From contig NZ_CP015094.1 of assembly GCF_001975705.1 (NCBI RefSeq), positions 1 through 64,000 on the forward strand: a DNA stretch of 64,000 bases, read 5' to 3'. Source of the stretch: Salipiger abyssi. GTDB taxonomy: Bacteria; Pseudomonadota; Alphaproteobacteria; Rhodobacterales; Rhodobacteraceae. Position numbers and translations under genes: made by a program. The notes beneath the pieces were generated by a model, which saw nothing but the letters and a program-made list of their open reading frames with translations, did not search any database and was not told the DNA's origin. Shown piece after piece: positions 26,506-36,100 of the stretch (positions are counted from its first letter, which is position 1; each line of letters opens with the position of its first letter).

Positions 26506-27681
26506 ATGTCCGGAACGAAAATCGCCGTTGCAGGGATCGGTTATGTCGGTCTCTCCAACGCTGTCCTGCTGGCCCAGCATAACGAGGTCCGTGCCCTCGA
26601 TATCAGCCAGGAGCGGGTCGATATGCTCAATGCCCGCCAATGCCCGATCATCGATGCCGAGCTCGAGGCCTATCTGGCCGAGAAGCCGCTCGGTCTGACC
26701 GCCACCACCGATCCCGAGGAGGCGTTCGCGGAGGCCGAATTCGTGATCGTGGCGACGCCGACCAATTACGATCCGGAGACCAATTTCTTCGACACCTCGA
26801 GCGTGGAGACGGTGATCGAGACGGTGACCCGGCTGAACCCGGATGCCACGATCATCATCAAATCCACCATCCCGGTGGGCTATACCCGCGGGCTGTCGGA
26901 GAAGATGGGCACCGGTCAGGTGATCTTCAGCCCGGAATTCCTGCGCGAGGGGCGGGCGCTTTACGACAACCTGCATCCCAGCCGGATCGTCGTGGGCGAG
27001 CGCTCGGAACGCGCCGAGCGGTTTGCGCATCTGCTGGTCGAAGGCGCCGAGGAGGAGGACATCCCGGTGCTGTTCACCGAGTCCTCCGAGGCGGAGGCGA
27101 TCAAGCTTTTCGCCAATACCTATCTCGCCATGCGGGTGGCGTTCTTCAACGAGCTGGACAGCTACGCGCTCAGCCACGGGCTCAGCACCCGGCAGATCAT
27201 CGACGGGGTCAGCCTCGACCCGCGCATCGGCGGCCATTACAACAACCCCTCCTTCGGCTATGGCGGTTACTGCCTGCCCAAGGACACCAAGCAGCTGCTG
27301 GCGAACTATTCCGAGGTGCCGCAGAACCTCATCCGCGCCATTGTCGATGCCAACCGCACGCGCAAGGATTTCATCGCCGAGCAGGTTCTGGCCCGCAATC
27401 CACGGCGCGTGGGCATCTATCGCTTGGTGATGAAGGCGGGTTCGGACAATTTCCGCCAGAGCTCGATCCAGGGGGTGATGAAGCGCATCAAGGCCAAGGG
27501 CATCGAAGTGGTGGTCTACGAGCCGGCGCTTGAGGAGGAGAACTTCTTCGGGTCGGAGGTGAGCCACGATCTCGACGGGTTCCTGCGGAGCTGCGACGTG
27601 ATCATCGCCAACCGTCAGACCGAGGAGCTGGCCCGGGTCGCCGACAAGGTCTTTACCCGCGACCTGTTTGGCGCGGACTGA
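26506..27681 (+). CDS. ugd: UDP-glucose 6-dehydrogenase
   Basis: Oxidises UDP-glucose to UDP-glucuronate, the source of acidic sugars for the polysaccharide. 391 residues: Rossmann motif [12 protein letters not shown] near the start, [68 protein letters not shown] and the active-site block [14 protein letters not shown] with the catalytic cysteine. It resembles enterobacterial Ugd closely along its entire length. ATG 26506 follows GAAGAAGG; a longer frame from 26437 overlaps manC and looks non-coding. Followed after 27 bp by the second GT10-like gene. Confidence 0.95.
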   Translation: MSGTKIAVAGIGYVGLSNAVLLAQHNEVRALDISQERVDMLNARQCPIIDAELEAYLAEKPLGLTATTDPEEAFAEAEFVIVATPTNYDPETNFFDTSSVETVIETVTRLNPDATIIIKSTIPVGYTRGLSEKMGTGQVIFSPEFLREGRALYDNLHPSRIVVGERSERAERFAHLLVEGAEEEDIPVLFTESSEAEAIKLFANTYLAMRVAFFNELDSYALSHGLSTRQIIDGVSLDPRIGGHYNNPSFGYGGYCLPKDTKQLLANYSEVPQNLIRAIVDANRTRKDFIAEQVLARNPRRVGIYRLVMKAGSDNFRQSSIQGVMKRIKAKGIEVVVYEPALEEENFFGSEVSHDLDGFLRSCDVIIANRQTEELARVADKVFTRDLFGAD

Positions 27682-27708
27682 GGCGGCGGCGCCCGCGGAG
27701 AGGCCGGC

Positions 27709-28749
27709 ATGATCACCTTCGCCGCTCTGGGGGATTACGCCCACCGCCAGCCGCTGGCCTATGCCCAGATCCGTGCCCGCTGCCTGGGCGATATCCGGGT
27801 GGTCGCGGATCCGGCGCGGGCCGATATCGTGGCCGTGGCCCATAGCAAGGATCTCGACCGCCACGCCCCCGCGCTGCGCCAGCTCTCGGCGGATCAGCGG
27901 CTGGTGCTGCTTTCCGAGGAGCCGTTCTGGGACACGATCTGGGGGCACGATCCGCTGCGCCGCGACCTGCGGCACCCGGCGCCGGACGGGCCGCTGCCTG
28001 TCACCCAGCTCAACCATCGGACCTCGCGGCTCTATGCCTTCGATCGCATCCCCTATTTCCTGTTGACCGACGGCCATTTCCGGACCCGCTACGCGCTCTG
28101 GTTCGGCCGCAACGCGCGGAAATCGCCGCGCGACTGGCAGGCGCATTTCGCCGCCCTGCCCGGGCAGGCGGCCTTCATGATGGCGCGGCGGGTCTCGCCG
28201 CGCTACGAGGTCGCCTTTCCGGGCAGCTCGCTGCGGTCGCTGTGCAACCAGCGCAGCGCGATCGCCGAGGCCTGCCAGGGCCCGGGCTTTGCCCATATGG
28301 GCAAGGGCTGGCCGGACAACACCATCCGCCAGGCCCTGGTCGACTGGCATCTGGAAAAATATCTCGCGTTGCGCGGGCGGTTCCGCTTCGTTTCGGCGAT
28401 CGAGAACACCCATGAGCCGGCCTATGTGACCGAAAAACTCTTCGATGCCTATGCGCTGGGGTCGGTGCCGCTCTATATGGCCGGGCCGGATCACCGGGTG
28501 CGCGAGTTGGCGCCGGATCCGGAGAGCTGGGTCAATCTCTGGGACACGGCGCCGGAACGGGTGCCGGAACGGCTGTCGGCGGTGGCCTTCGGGCCGGCCT
28601 TCTGCGATGCCTATACCGCCCAGCAGCAGCGCCTGGCGGAGCTGTTCCGCGACCGCGCCACGCTGGACGCGGAGCTCGACCGGCTGCGCGCGGCGCTGGT
28701 GGCGGAATTCGCCGCGGTGCTAGGGTCAGGACTCATAGCCAATAGATGA
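27709..28749 (+). CDS. GT10-like (fucosyltransferase-type) glycosyltransferase, copy 2, 3' end altered by IS
   Basis: 346 residues as it stands. The GT10 block is at about 229-247 (SAIENTHEPAYVTEKLFDAY), followed by GSVPLYMAGPDHRVREL. The N-terminal half shares VLLSEEPFWDT and LNHRTSRLYAF with the gene at 15216-16262, so the two are paralogues. An IS element inserted at the last codons: without it the frame would read A-V-L-G-stop at the CTAGGCTAG junction, whereas now S-G-L-I-A-N-R comes from the IS before a stop at 28747-28749. The catalytic region is untouched, so the enzyme should still work. Confidence 0.78.
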   Translation: MITFAALGDYAHRQPLAYAQIRARCLGDIRVVADPARADIVAVAHSKDLDRHAPALRQLSADQRLVLLSEEPFWDTIWGHDPLRRDLRHPAPDGPLPVTQLNHRTSRLYAFDRIPYFLLTDGHFRTRYALWFGRNARKSPRDWQAHFAALPGQAAFMMARRVSPRYEVAFPGSSLRSLCNQRSAIAEACQGPGFAHMGKGWPDNTIRQALVDWHLEKYLALRGRFRFVSAIENTHEPAYVTEKLFDAYALGSVPLYMAGPDHRVRELAPDPESWVNLWDTAPERVPERLSAVAFGPAFCDAYTAQQQRLAELFRDRATLDAELDRLRAALVAEFAAVLGSGLIANR

Positions 28750-29302
28750 CGGTTGCAGCAAGGGCGATGGCTGAGAGGAAGACCTTCGGGCATCTGTCGT
28801 ATCGAGTTGCCACGCGTCGCCAGTCTTTCAGCCTGCCGAACATGATCTCAATCCGGTTGCGGCGTTTGTAGCGGCGCTTGTCGTACTTCACCGGTTTCTT
28901 CCGCTGTTTCCGGCCTGGGATGCAGGCCCGTATCCCTTTGTCTTTCAACGTTTCTCTGAACCAGTCGGCATCGTAGCCGCGGTCTCCCAGCAGCCATTCC
29001 ACCTTTGGCAAACTGCCCACCAAAGCGCGGGCACCGATGTAATCGCTGACTTGTCCTGCCGTGACGAAGAGGTCGAGCGGTCGGCCCTGGCTGTCGCAGA
29101 CGGCGTGCAACTTCGTGTTCATGCCGCCCTTGGTCCGACCAATCAGGCGTCCACGCCCCCCTTTTTCACGCCCATGCTGGTCGCTGTTCGGTGGGCCTTG
29201 AGATAGGTCGCGTCGATCATGACGGTCTTCTGTTCGCCGTGTTCGGCAGCCAGACCCGCCATCATCCGGGCAAAGACGCCCTTGTCGCTCCACCGCTTCC
29301 AA
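28733..29302 (-). CDS. IS5-family transposase, second frame (orfB)
   Basis: The meaningful part begins after the slippery run near 29160 with GRLIGRTKGGMNTKLHAV. It contains the second catalytic aspartate in LLGDRGYDADWF and the glutamate in RNRIEIMFGRLKDWRRVATRYD, completing the DDE triad begun in orfA. The portion of the frame before 29160 is out of frame with orfA and unlikely to be translated alone. Both frames look intact, so the element may still be active. Confidence 0.82.
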   Translation of the reverse strand: MEAVERQGRLCPDDGGSGCRTRRTEDRHDRRDLSQGPPNSDQHGREKGGRGRLIGRTKGGMNTKLHAVCDSQGRPLDLFVTAGQVSDYIGARALVGSLPKVEWLLGDRGYDADWFRETLKDKGIRACIPGRKQRKKPVKYDKRRYKRRNRIEIMFGRLKDWRRVATRYDRCPKVFLSAIALAATVIYWL

Positions 29303-29490
29303 CGGTTGTAGAGCGTCTTGTGCGGGCCATAAGCGGCGGGTGCATCACGCCATCTTAACCCATTGCGGTTGACGAAGATAATCCCGCTCAGGACGCGCCG
29401 ATCGTCTACGCGAGGCTTGCCGTGGGATTTAGGAAAGAAAGGCGCAAGGCGCGCCATCTGCGCGTCGCTCAACCAGAAAAGATCAGACAT
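29143..29490 (-). CDS. IS5-family transposase, first frame (orfA)
   Basis: Starts M-S-D-L-F-W-L-S-D-A-Q (ATG 29490) and contains the N-terminal DNA-binding region (DDRRVLSGIIFVNRNGLRWRD) and the first catalytic aspartate in MIDATYLKAHRTATS. The frame then stops shortly after SMGVKKGG. At that point an A5G6 run (29156-29166, minus strand) offers a slippery site, so the full enzyme is probably made by programmed frameshifting into the second frame, as in other IS427-group elements. Confidence 0.85.
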   Translation of the reverse strand: MSDLFWLSDAQMARLAPFFPKSHGKPRVDDRRVLSGIIFVNRNGLRWRDAPAAYGPHKTLYNRWKRWSDKGVFARMMAGLAAEHGEQKTVMIDATYLKAHRTATSMGVKKGGVDA

Positions 29491-29553
29491 GTTCACCGCT
29501 CGTTTTCCGAACCGTGAATCACGCTGCCAGTCGGAAATCAATGGGTCCTGACC

Positions 29554-30066
29554 CTAGGCTAGGCGCCGTCCGGCGGCGCGGCCGAACATCAGATAATGCG
29601 ACAGGGCCGGCCAGCCGGCATCGGCGATGTCGGGATTGGCCAGGTAATAGGCGATGGTGTCGAATGCCGGCCCCGGATCGCGGCCCTCGAAGGCGCCGGC
29701 GCTCAGATAATGCGCTGCCGGATCCATGCCGCTCTCCGCCACATCCGGATAGGTCTGAAGATACCATGTGGCATCGAAGAGCGGATCGGCCATCAGAGCC
29801 GCCTTCTGCCGTTCGGGGGCTGCGACCTGCGGCGATGCCGGGCGCTGCAGCGCCCCGGCGAGACGGTGCCGCATCTCCTCGCGCGCGGCAGACTCCGCGC
29901 CGGACTTATCCTCCGTCCCCGAACCGGGCGCGGTGAGCTGACCCAGAAGGGTTGTCAGGGTCTCGATCTCGTCCAGGCTGGTCATCGCCAGCAGCTCGGC
30001 CTCTTCCAGCTTGGCCCGCAGGGCGGACTGGAGGTCGGAAAGATCCCGGGGGAGCGGAGCAGACAT
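29554..30066 (-). CDS. Small YPDV-module protein, unknown function
   Basis: 170 residues. Residues 1-95 are a charged, helical N-terminus (leucine/glutamate-rich, coiled-coil-like). Residues about 96-165 hold two module copies: FDATWYLQTYPDVAESGMDP and FDTIAYYLANPDIADAGWPA, with HYLSAGAFEGRDPGP between them. It is very similar in plan to the protein at 47835-48401. Its stop codon lies in the CTAG that flanks the IS. It is on the same strand as the giant RTX gene, 125 bp downstream of it. The function of the module is not known to me; elsewhere in the window it accompanies glycosyltransferases. Confidence 0.62.
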   Translation of the reverse strand: MSAPLPRDLSDLQSALRAKLEEAELLAMTSLDEIETLTTLLGQLTAPGSGTEDKSGAESAAREEMRHRLAGALQRPASPQVAAPERQKAALMADPLFDATWYLQTYPDVAESGMDPAAHYLSAGAFEGRDPGPAFDTIAYYLANPDIADAGWPALSHYLMFGRAAGRRLA

Positions 30067-30191
30067 GTCAAATCCGTTGGTAACACTTGTGCGCCGACCC
30101 TAGACCGCAATGCGCGGGGGGGAAACCGGTTTCCGGGCGGTCCCGCGCCGCACAAAGGCCATGCCTGGACGACCGGGAGAGCAGGGGCGGA

Positions 30192-33100
30192 TCAGGCCGC
30201 CAGCAGGTCGTAGCTCACCCCGCCGATCAGCAGATCGATATGATCCTGCGCGCCGCCATCCACCAGCGCCCAGAGGATCTGCCCGGTGGGGCGGTAGACG
30301 ACAAAGGCTTCCTCGACCCCGGCGGTGCCGGCATTGGCGGTCTCGGTGAAATTGACCTGGAAGTCGTCGACCGTCGCGGTTCCGCCGAAATAGAGCGTGT
30401 CGCCCTCGGCATCGGAGAAGTCCTGGATCCAGTCGGAGCCATGCCCTTCCACGCCGAGGTGATAGAACCGGTCCGCCCCGGCGCCGCCATTCACCCGGTC
30501 ATGGCCGAAGCCGCCATTGATGAAATCGTTGCCGTTGCCGCCAAAGATCGCATCCGACCAGGTCTGGCCGGTCAGCTGGTCGTCGCCATCGCCACCCAGC
30601 ACGTTGTCGACCCCGTAACCGCCGAGGATGGTGTCGTTGCCGGCGTCGCCGCGAAGCTCGTCATTGCCGTAACCGCCGTCGATCGAGTCGTTGCCGGCAC
30701 CGCCATAGACCACGTCGCGCAGATCGGCCTCGGAGGCGCCGCCGAAGATGAAATCGTCGCCATCGCCGCCATTGAGCGTATCGCTGCCATCGCCGCCGCT
30801 GAGCGTGTCGTTGTCCGCCAGGCCGATCAGCGTGTCGTTGCCGGCCAGCCCGCTCAGGCTGTCGGCCCCGTCCGTGCCTTCGAGACGGTTGTTGCCGGCA
30901 TCGCCGCTGCGCGTCACTCCGGTGCCGCCGCTGGCGGTGATGGTGACTGCGGCGCTGTCGACCCGCTCCACCGTACCGTAGCCGTCGGTATAGACGACGC
31001 GGGCGATGATCGCGCTGCCGAGGTCGTCGGCTCCTACCGTGTAACTCTGCGAGAAGGCCCCGGCGATGCGCGTGCCGTCCTGCCACCATTCGTAATAGAG
31101 CGTGCCCAGCCCGTCCGCATCGGCGATGCTGCCGGTTGCCATAGTCAGGGTCTCGCCCGGGCGTGGCGTGCCGGAGATCACCGGCGCGCCGGTGGGCGCG
31201 CGGTTGCCGCCGCCGGAGGTGACCGCGGCGCTGCTGACCCGTTCGACCGTGCCGCCTGCGTCGGTGTAATAGACACTGACGCTGATCGCGGCGCCGTCAT
31301 CGGCAGCGGTGACCGTATAGGTCTCGCCCCGCTGGCCCATGACAAAGCTGCCGTCGCGGTACCATTCGTAGAAGAACGGCGTGGCAAAGCCGTCGGGATC
31401 GGTGATCGCACCGGTGTCGACCCCCAGCACCGCACCACGGGTCGCGGTGCCGGTGATAACGGGTGCGCCGCTGACCGGATCGTTGACATTCTCCACCGCG
31501 GCGGTGCCGGCACTGGTCAGGCTCTCGGCGGCGCCGCCGCCATCGGTATAGCCGACCCGGACCGACAGGCTCCGCCCGACATCGGCCTGAGCCAGCGTAT
31601 AGCTCGCACCGGTGGCGCCGGAAATCGCCGCCCCGTCGCGCAGCCACTGGTAGCTGAAGCTGCCCAGCCCGTCCTCGTCGGCGATCGCCGAGGTATCGGC
31701 GGTCAGGGTCTGGCCTTGGGTGGCAGTGCCGGTGACCACCGGCCGGCCCGTCGGCGCATCGTTAGAATTGGCCACTGTCGCGGTGCTGGCGCTGGTCAGG
31801 CTCTCTGCCGTGCCGATGCCGTCGGTATAGCTGACCCGGACGCGGATCATGGCGCCGATATCGGCGGTGACCAGCGTGTAGGTCGCACCGGTGGCGCCCT
31901 GGATGGCGCTGCCGTCGCGCAGCCATTGATAGCTGAAGCCGCCGAGCCCGTCCGCATCGGCGATGCTGGAGGTGTTCACCCCGAGCGTCTGCCCCTGCGC
32001 CGCGGTGCCCGAGATCACCGGCGTGCCGGTGGGCAGGTCGTTGCCGCTGATCACCGGGGCGGTGACGTCACTGGTCACCGTTTCCTCGGTGTCCCCACCA
32101 TCGGTATAGCGGATCCGGACGCTGATCTCGGCACCGATATCGGCGACCCCGAGATGATAGGAAACCGCGGTGGCGCCCTGGATGGCAGTGCCGTCGCGCA
32201 ACCACTGATAGCTCAGCGGCCCGACCCCGTCGCCATCGGAGAGCGTGCTGGTATCGGCGGTCAGCGTGGCGCCCTGCTCCACATCGCCTGTGATCACCAC
32301 CTCGCCGCCGGGGGCGTCATTGGTATTGGTCACTGTCGCGGTGCTGGCGCTGGTCAGGCCCTCTGCCGTGCCGTGCCCGTCGGTATAGCGGATCCGGACG
32401 CTGATCTGGCTGCCGATATCGTCGGCCACCAGCGTATAGGAGGCCCCGGTGGCGCCGGAAATCCCGGCCCCGTCGCGCAGCCACTGATAGCTCAGCACCC
32501 CGAGCCCGTCGCCATCGGCCAGGGTCGTTGTGTTGGCGCTGAGGGTTTCGCCCTCGGCCGCGGTGCCATCGACCGTCACCCCGCCGGTGGGGCTGTCATT
32601 GACATTGCGTACCGCGCTGGTGGCGGGGCTGGTCACGCTTTCCGCAGTGCCCTGGCCATCGGTATAGCTCACCCGCAGGGTGATCCGCGCACCGATATCG
32701 GCATCGGTCAGCGTATACGTGGTGCCGTTGGCCCCCTCGATCTCCGCCCCGTCGCGCAGCCACTGGTAGCGCAGCGCGCCGAGCCCGTCGCCGTCGCTCA
32801 GGCTGCCGGTCATCGCGGTCAGGACCTGCCCCTCGGTGGAGGTGCCGGAGATCGAGACCCCGCCTGCCGGGGCGGCGTTGACGTTTTCCACCGCGGCGGT
32901 GGCCGGCGCCGACACGGTTTCGGTCGTGCCGAAGCCGTCGGTATAGCGCACCCGGACCCCGATCGCGTGGCCGATATCGGCGGCGGTCAGCTGATAGCTG
33001 GCGGTGGTGGCGCCGGAGACCGCCACGCCGTCGCGGGTCCAGACATAGGTCAGGTCGCCGAGCCCGTCGATATCGGCCAGGGTGCCGGTATCGGCGGTCA

Positions 33101-36100
33101 GGATCTCGCCTTCGACCGCGTTGCCAAGGATGCGCACCCCGCCGGTCGGGGCGGCGTTGACGTTGCGGATGGTCCATTCCACCGTGGCGCTGACCCGTCC
33201 GTTCAGCGGGTCGCTCGCCGTGACGGTGACCAGATAGGGGGTCAGGCTGCCCTCGGCGGTGCCGCTCACGGTCAGCCCGGAGCCGGAGGCGCTTAGCCCG
33301 TCCGGCAGGCCCTGGATCTCCCAGCTCAGCGCCGCGCCTTCCGGATCGCTGAAGAACTGCGCGAAATCGACGCTGATGCTGCCTTCCGTGCTGGTCATTG
33401 TCGCGGGCAGGGAGGAGACCGGCGCCGCGTTCCGCGCGATGGCGGTCATCTGCGCGGTGTCGAGGGTCACGTCCTCGAAGACGAAATTTTCGACATTGCT
33501 GACCCGGTCGGTGCCCAGATGCGAAGAGATGGTGAAGACCCCGCCGGACAGCGTGACCACCGCATCCGAAAGCGTCACCCCGTAGACCGCGGTATCGGTG
33601 CCGGCGCCGCCATCCTTGACGTCGTCGCCGGGGCCGCCTTCGAGCCGGTCGTTGCCGTCGCCGCCGCGCAGGGTATCGTTGCCCTCGCCGCCAATCAGCG
33701 TGTCGTTGCCGTCGCTGCCCGACAGGCTGTCGTCACCGCCCAGACCGCGCACCAGGTCGTTGCCGCCGAGCGCATCGGTGACATCGTCGCCCGACGTGCG
33801 GTTGAGCAGGTTGTCCTGATGGGTCGGACCGGTGCTGTCGACCACACCCTGCTGTCCCAGCGCGGCGATCAGATCCGCATGGGTCCAGACGGTGCCGTCG
33901 GCCCATTCGATCTGCTCGATCGCGCCGCTGTGCCCGGCGTTCAGCGTGTTGGCCAGAACCACCGCATCTCCGGTGGCGCCGAAGCTGATCAGGATCGCCT
34001 CGTTGGCGGGGTTCTGGCGGATGATCGTGGCATTGCGCGCATAGTAATCGTGGAACACGACCCGGTCCGTGCCGCTGCCGTCGCCGAGGTCGTTGACCAC
34101 GTCATAGCCGTCGCCGGCACTGAATTCATACCGGTCGCCGCCCTGGCGGCCCGACAGCACATCGTTGCCGGCCCCGCCGATAAAGGTATCGGCCCCGCCG
34201 AAACCGGACAGCACATTGACCGCGCTGGATCCGATGAACAGGTCGGCCTGGTCGGAGCCGTCGATATTCTCGATCCCGGAAAGCAGATCGCGGCCCTCGC
34301 CGCTGACCGTGCCTAGGATCAGATCGACCACCAGCCCGGAGGTGGCGCCGCGGTAACGCACCAGATCGGTGCCGGCGCCGCCGTCGATGGTGTCGTCGCC
34401 CGCCTCACCCCAGATCTGGTCATTGCCGCTGCCGCCGGACAGGCTGTCATTTCCGGCCCCGCCGAGGATCGTGTCGGCGCCGCCATTGCCGGAGATCGTA
34501 TCGTTGCCGTCAAATCCGAAGAGCCGGTTACCGGCCCCGTCGCCGGTGATATTGTCGGAGAAATCCGAACCATCGACATGCTCGAGCCCGCTCAGCACAT
34601 CGGCGCTACCGAACCCGTCCTGCGCATCGCCTGTGACCAGGTTCACCGAGACCGAGCCGATCGCGTCGCGATAGCGCACGAGGTCGGCGCCGCTGCCGCC
34701 GCTCAGCGTGTCATCGCCGCCACCGCCCCAGATCTCGTCATCGCCATCGCCCCCCTCGATCACATCGCTGCCGCCATCGCCGAGCAGCGTGTCGCTGCCC
34801 GCCTCACCGCGCAGCGTGTCGTCGCCGGCAAAGCCGAAGATCCGGTTCGCTCCGGCGGATCCGCGCACCACATCGCCGTAATCGGAGGTGTGGACGTTCT
34901 CGACCCCCGAGATGACATCGCTGCCGCCGGAGCCGTCGGTGGCGCTGCCTGCGGTCAGATCGACGCTGACGCCGCCCGTGTCGGACCGGTAGCGGATCAG
35001 GTCGCTGCCGACGCCGCCATCGATCGTATCGTCGCCCGCCTCGCCCCAGATCTCGTCATCGCCGCTGCCGCCCGAGAGGCTGTCATTGCCGGTGCCGCCA
35101 AGGATCGTGTCATTGCCGCCATTGCCGGTGAGCGTGTCGCGGCCGGCAAAGCCCGAAAGCTCGTTGTCGTCGGCATCGCCGCTGAGCCGGTCGCCGTGAT
35201 CCGAGCCATGCGCGTTCTCGATATTGAGCAGGCTGTCGGTGCCGCCATCGCCGTCCTGCGCTGTCCCTGCGGCCAGATCCGCGACAACCCCGGCCCCGGC
35301 GCTGCGGTAGCGGATCAGGTCGCTGCCGGCGCCGCCATCGATCGTATCGTCGCCTGCCTCGCCCCAGATCTCGTCATTGTTGCTGCCGCCCGAGAGGCTG
35401 TCATTGCCGGCGCCGCCGAGGATCGTGTCATTGCCGCCATTGCCGGTGATCGTATCGTTGCCGGCAAAGCCAGACAATTCGTTCGCCGCGACGTCACCGG
35501 TCAGCCGGTCGCCGTGATCGGAACCATGTGCATTTTCGATATTGAAGAGCGTATCGAGCGCCGAACCGCCTTGCAGCGCCTGGCCCGAGATCAGGTTGAC
35601 CGTGACCCCTGTGCTGTCGTCGCGGTAGCGCACCACATCGGTACCGTCGCCGCCGTCGATCGTGTCGGAGCCGCCGTCGCCGCTCAGCAGGTCGGTGCCG
35701 GCACCGCCCTGGAGCGTGTCCGAGCCGTCGCCACCGGTGAGCGTGTCATTGCCCGTACCGCCCTGCAAAAGGTCGCCGCCGCCAAAGCCGAAGAGTTCGT
35801 TGTCGCCGCCATCGCCACGCAGCGTGTCGCCGTAATCGGAGCCATGAGCGCCCTCGATTCCGGTCAGCGCATCACTGCCGCCGAACCCGTCCAGAGCCTG
35901 GCCCGCAGCCAGATCGACCGTGACCCCGGACGTGTCGTCGCGGTAACGCGCCAGGTCGCGCCCGGCACCACCGTCGAGCGTGTCGTTGCCGGCACCACCC
36001 CAGAGCTCGTCCTCGCCGGCGCCGCCGGACAGCGTGTCATTGCCGGTATCGCCCAGCAATGTGTCGTGCCCGCCAAAGCCGGAGATATTATCGTTGCCCG

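Larger units (their letters stand above)
28724..29553. mobile_element. IS5-family (IS427-like) insertion sequence, 830 bp
   Basis: Terminal inverted repeats GGTCAGGACTCAT (left) and ATGGGTCCTGACC (right, reverse complement GGTCAGGACCCAT) match at 12 of 13 positions. Both ends are flanked by CTAG (28720-28723 and 29554-29557), consistent with a 4-bp target duplication at a YTAR-type site. The ends extend symmetrically through CTAG because it is palindromic, so the exact edge is ambiguous by up to 4 bp. It carries a two-frame DDE transposase on the minus strand. Only one copy is seen in the window. It sits precisely between two convergent genes. Confidence 0.9.

Noticed and set aside
28733..29490. 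Transposase as a broken pseudogene
   Set aside because: The two frames meet at an A5G6 slippery run and together hold a full DDE triad with good terminal repeats, so programmed frameshifting is the simpler reading.
30087..33296. Plus-strand open frame of 1069 codons opposite the Ig-like repeats
   Set aside because: Also a shadow of the giant RTX gene; composition follows the antisense repeats and the start lies in a non-coding gap.
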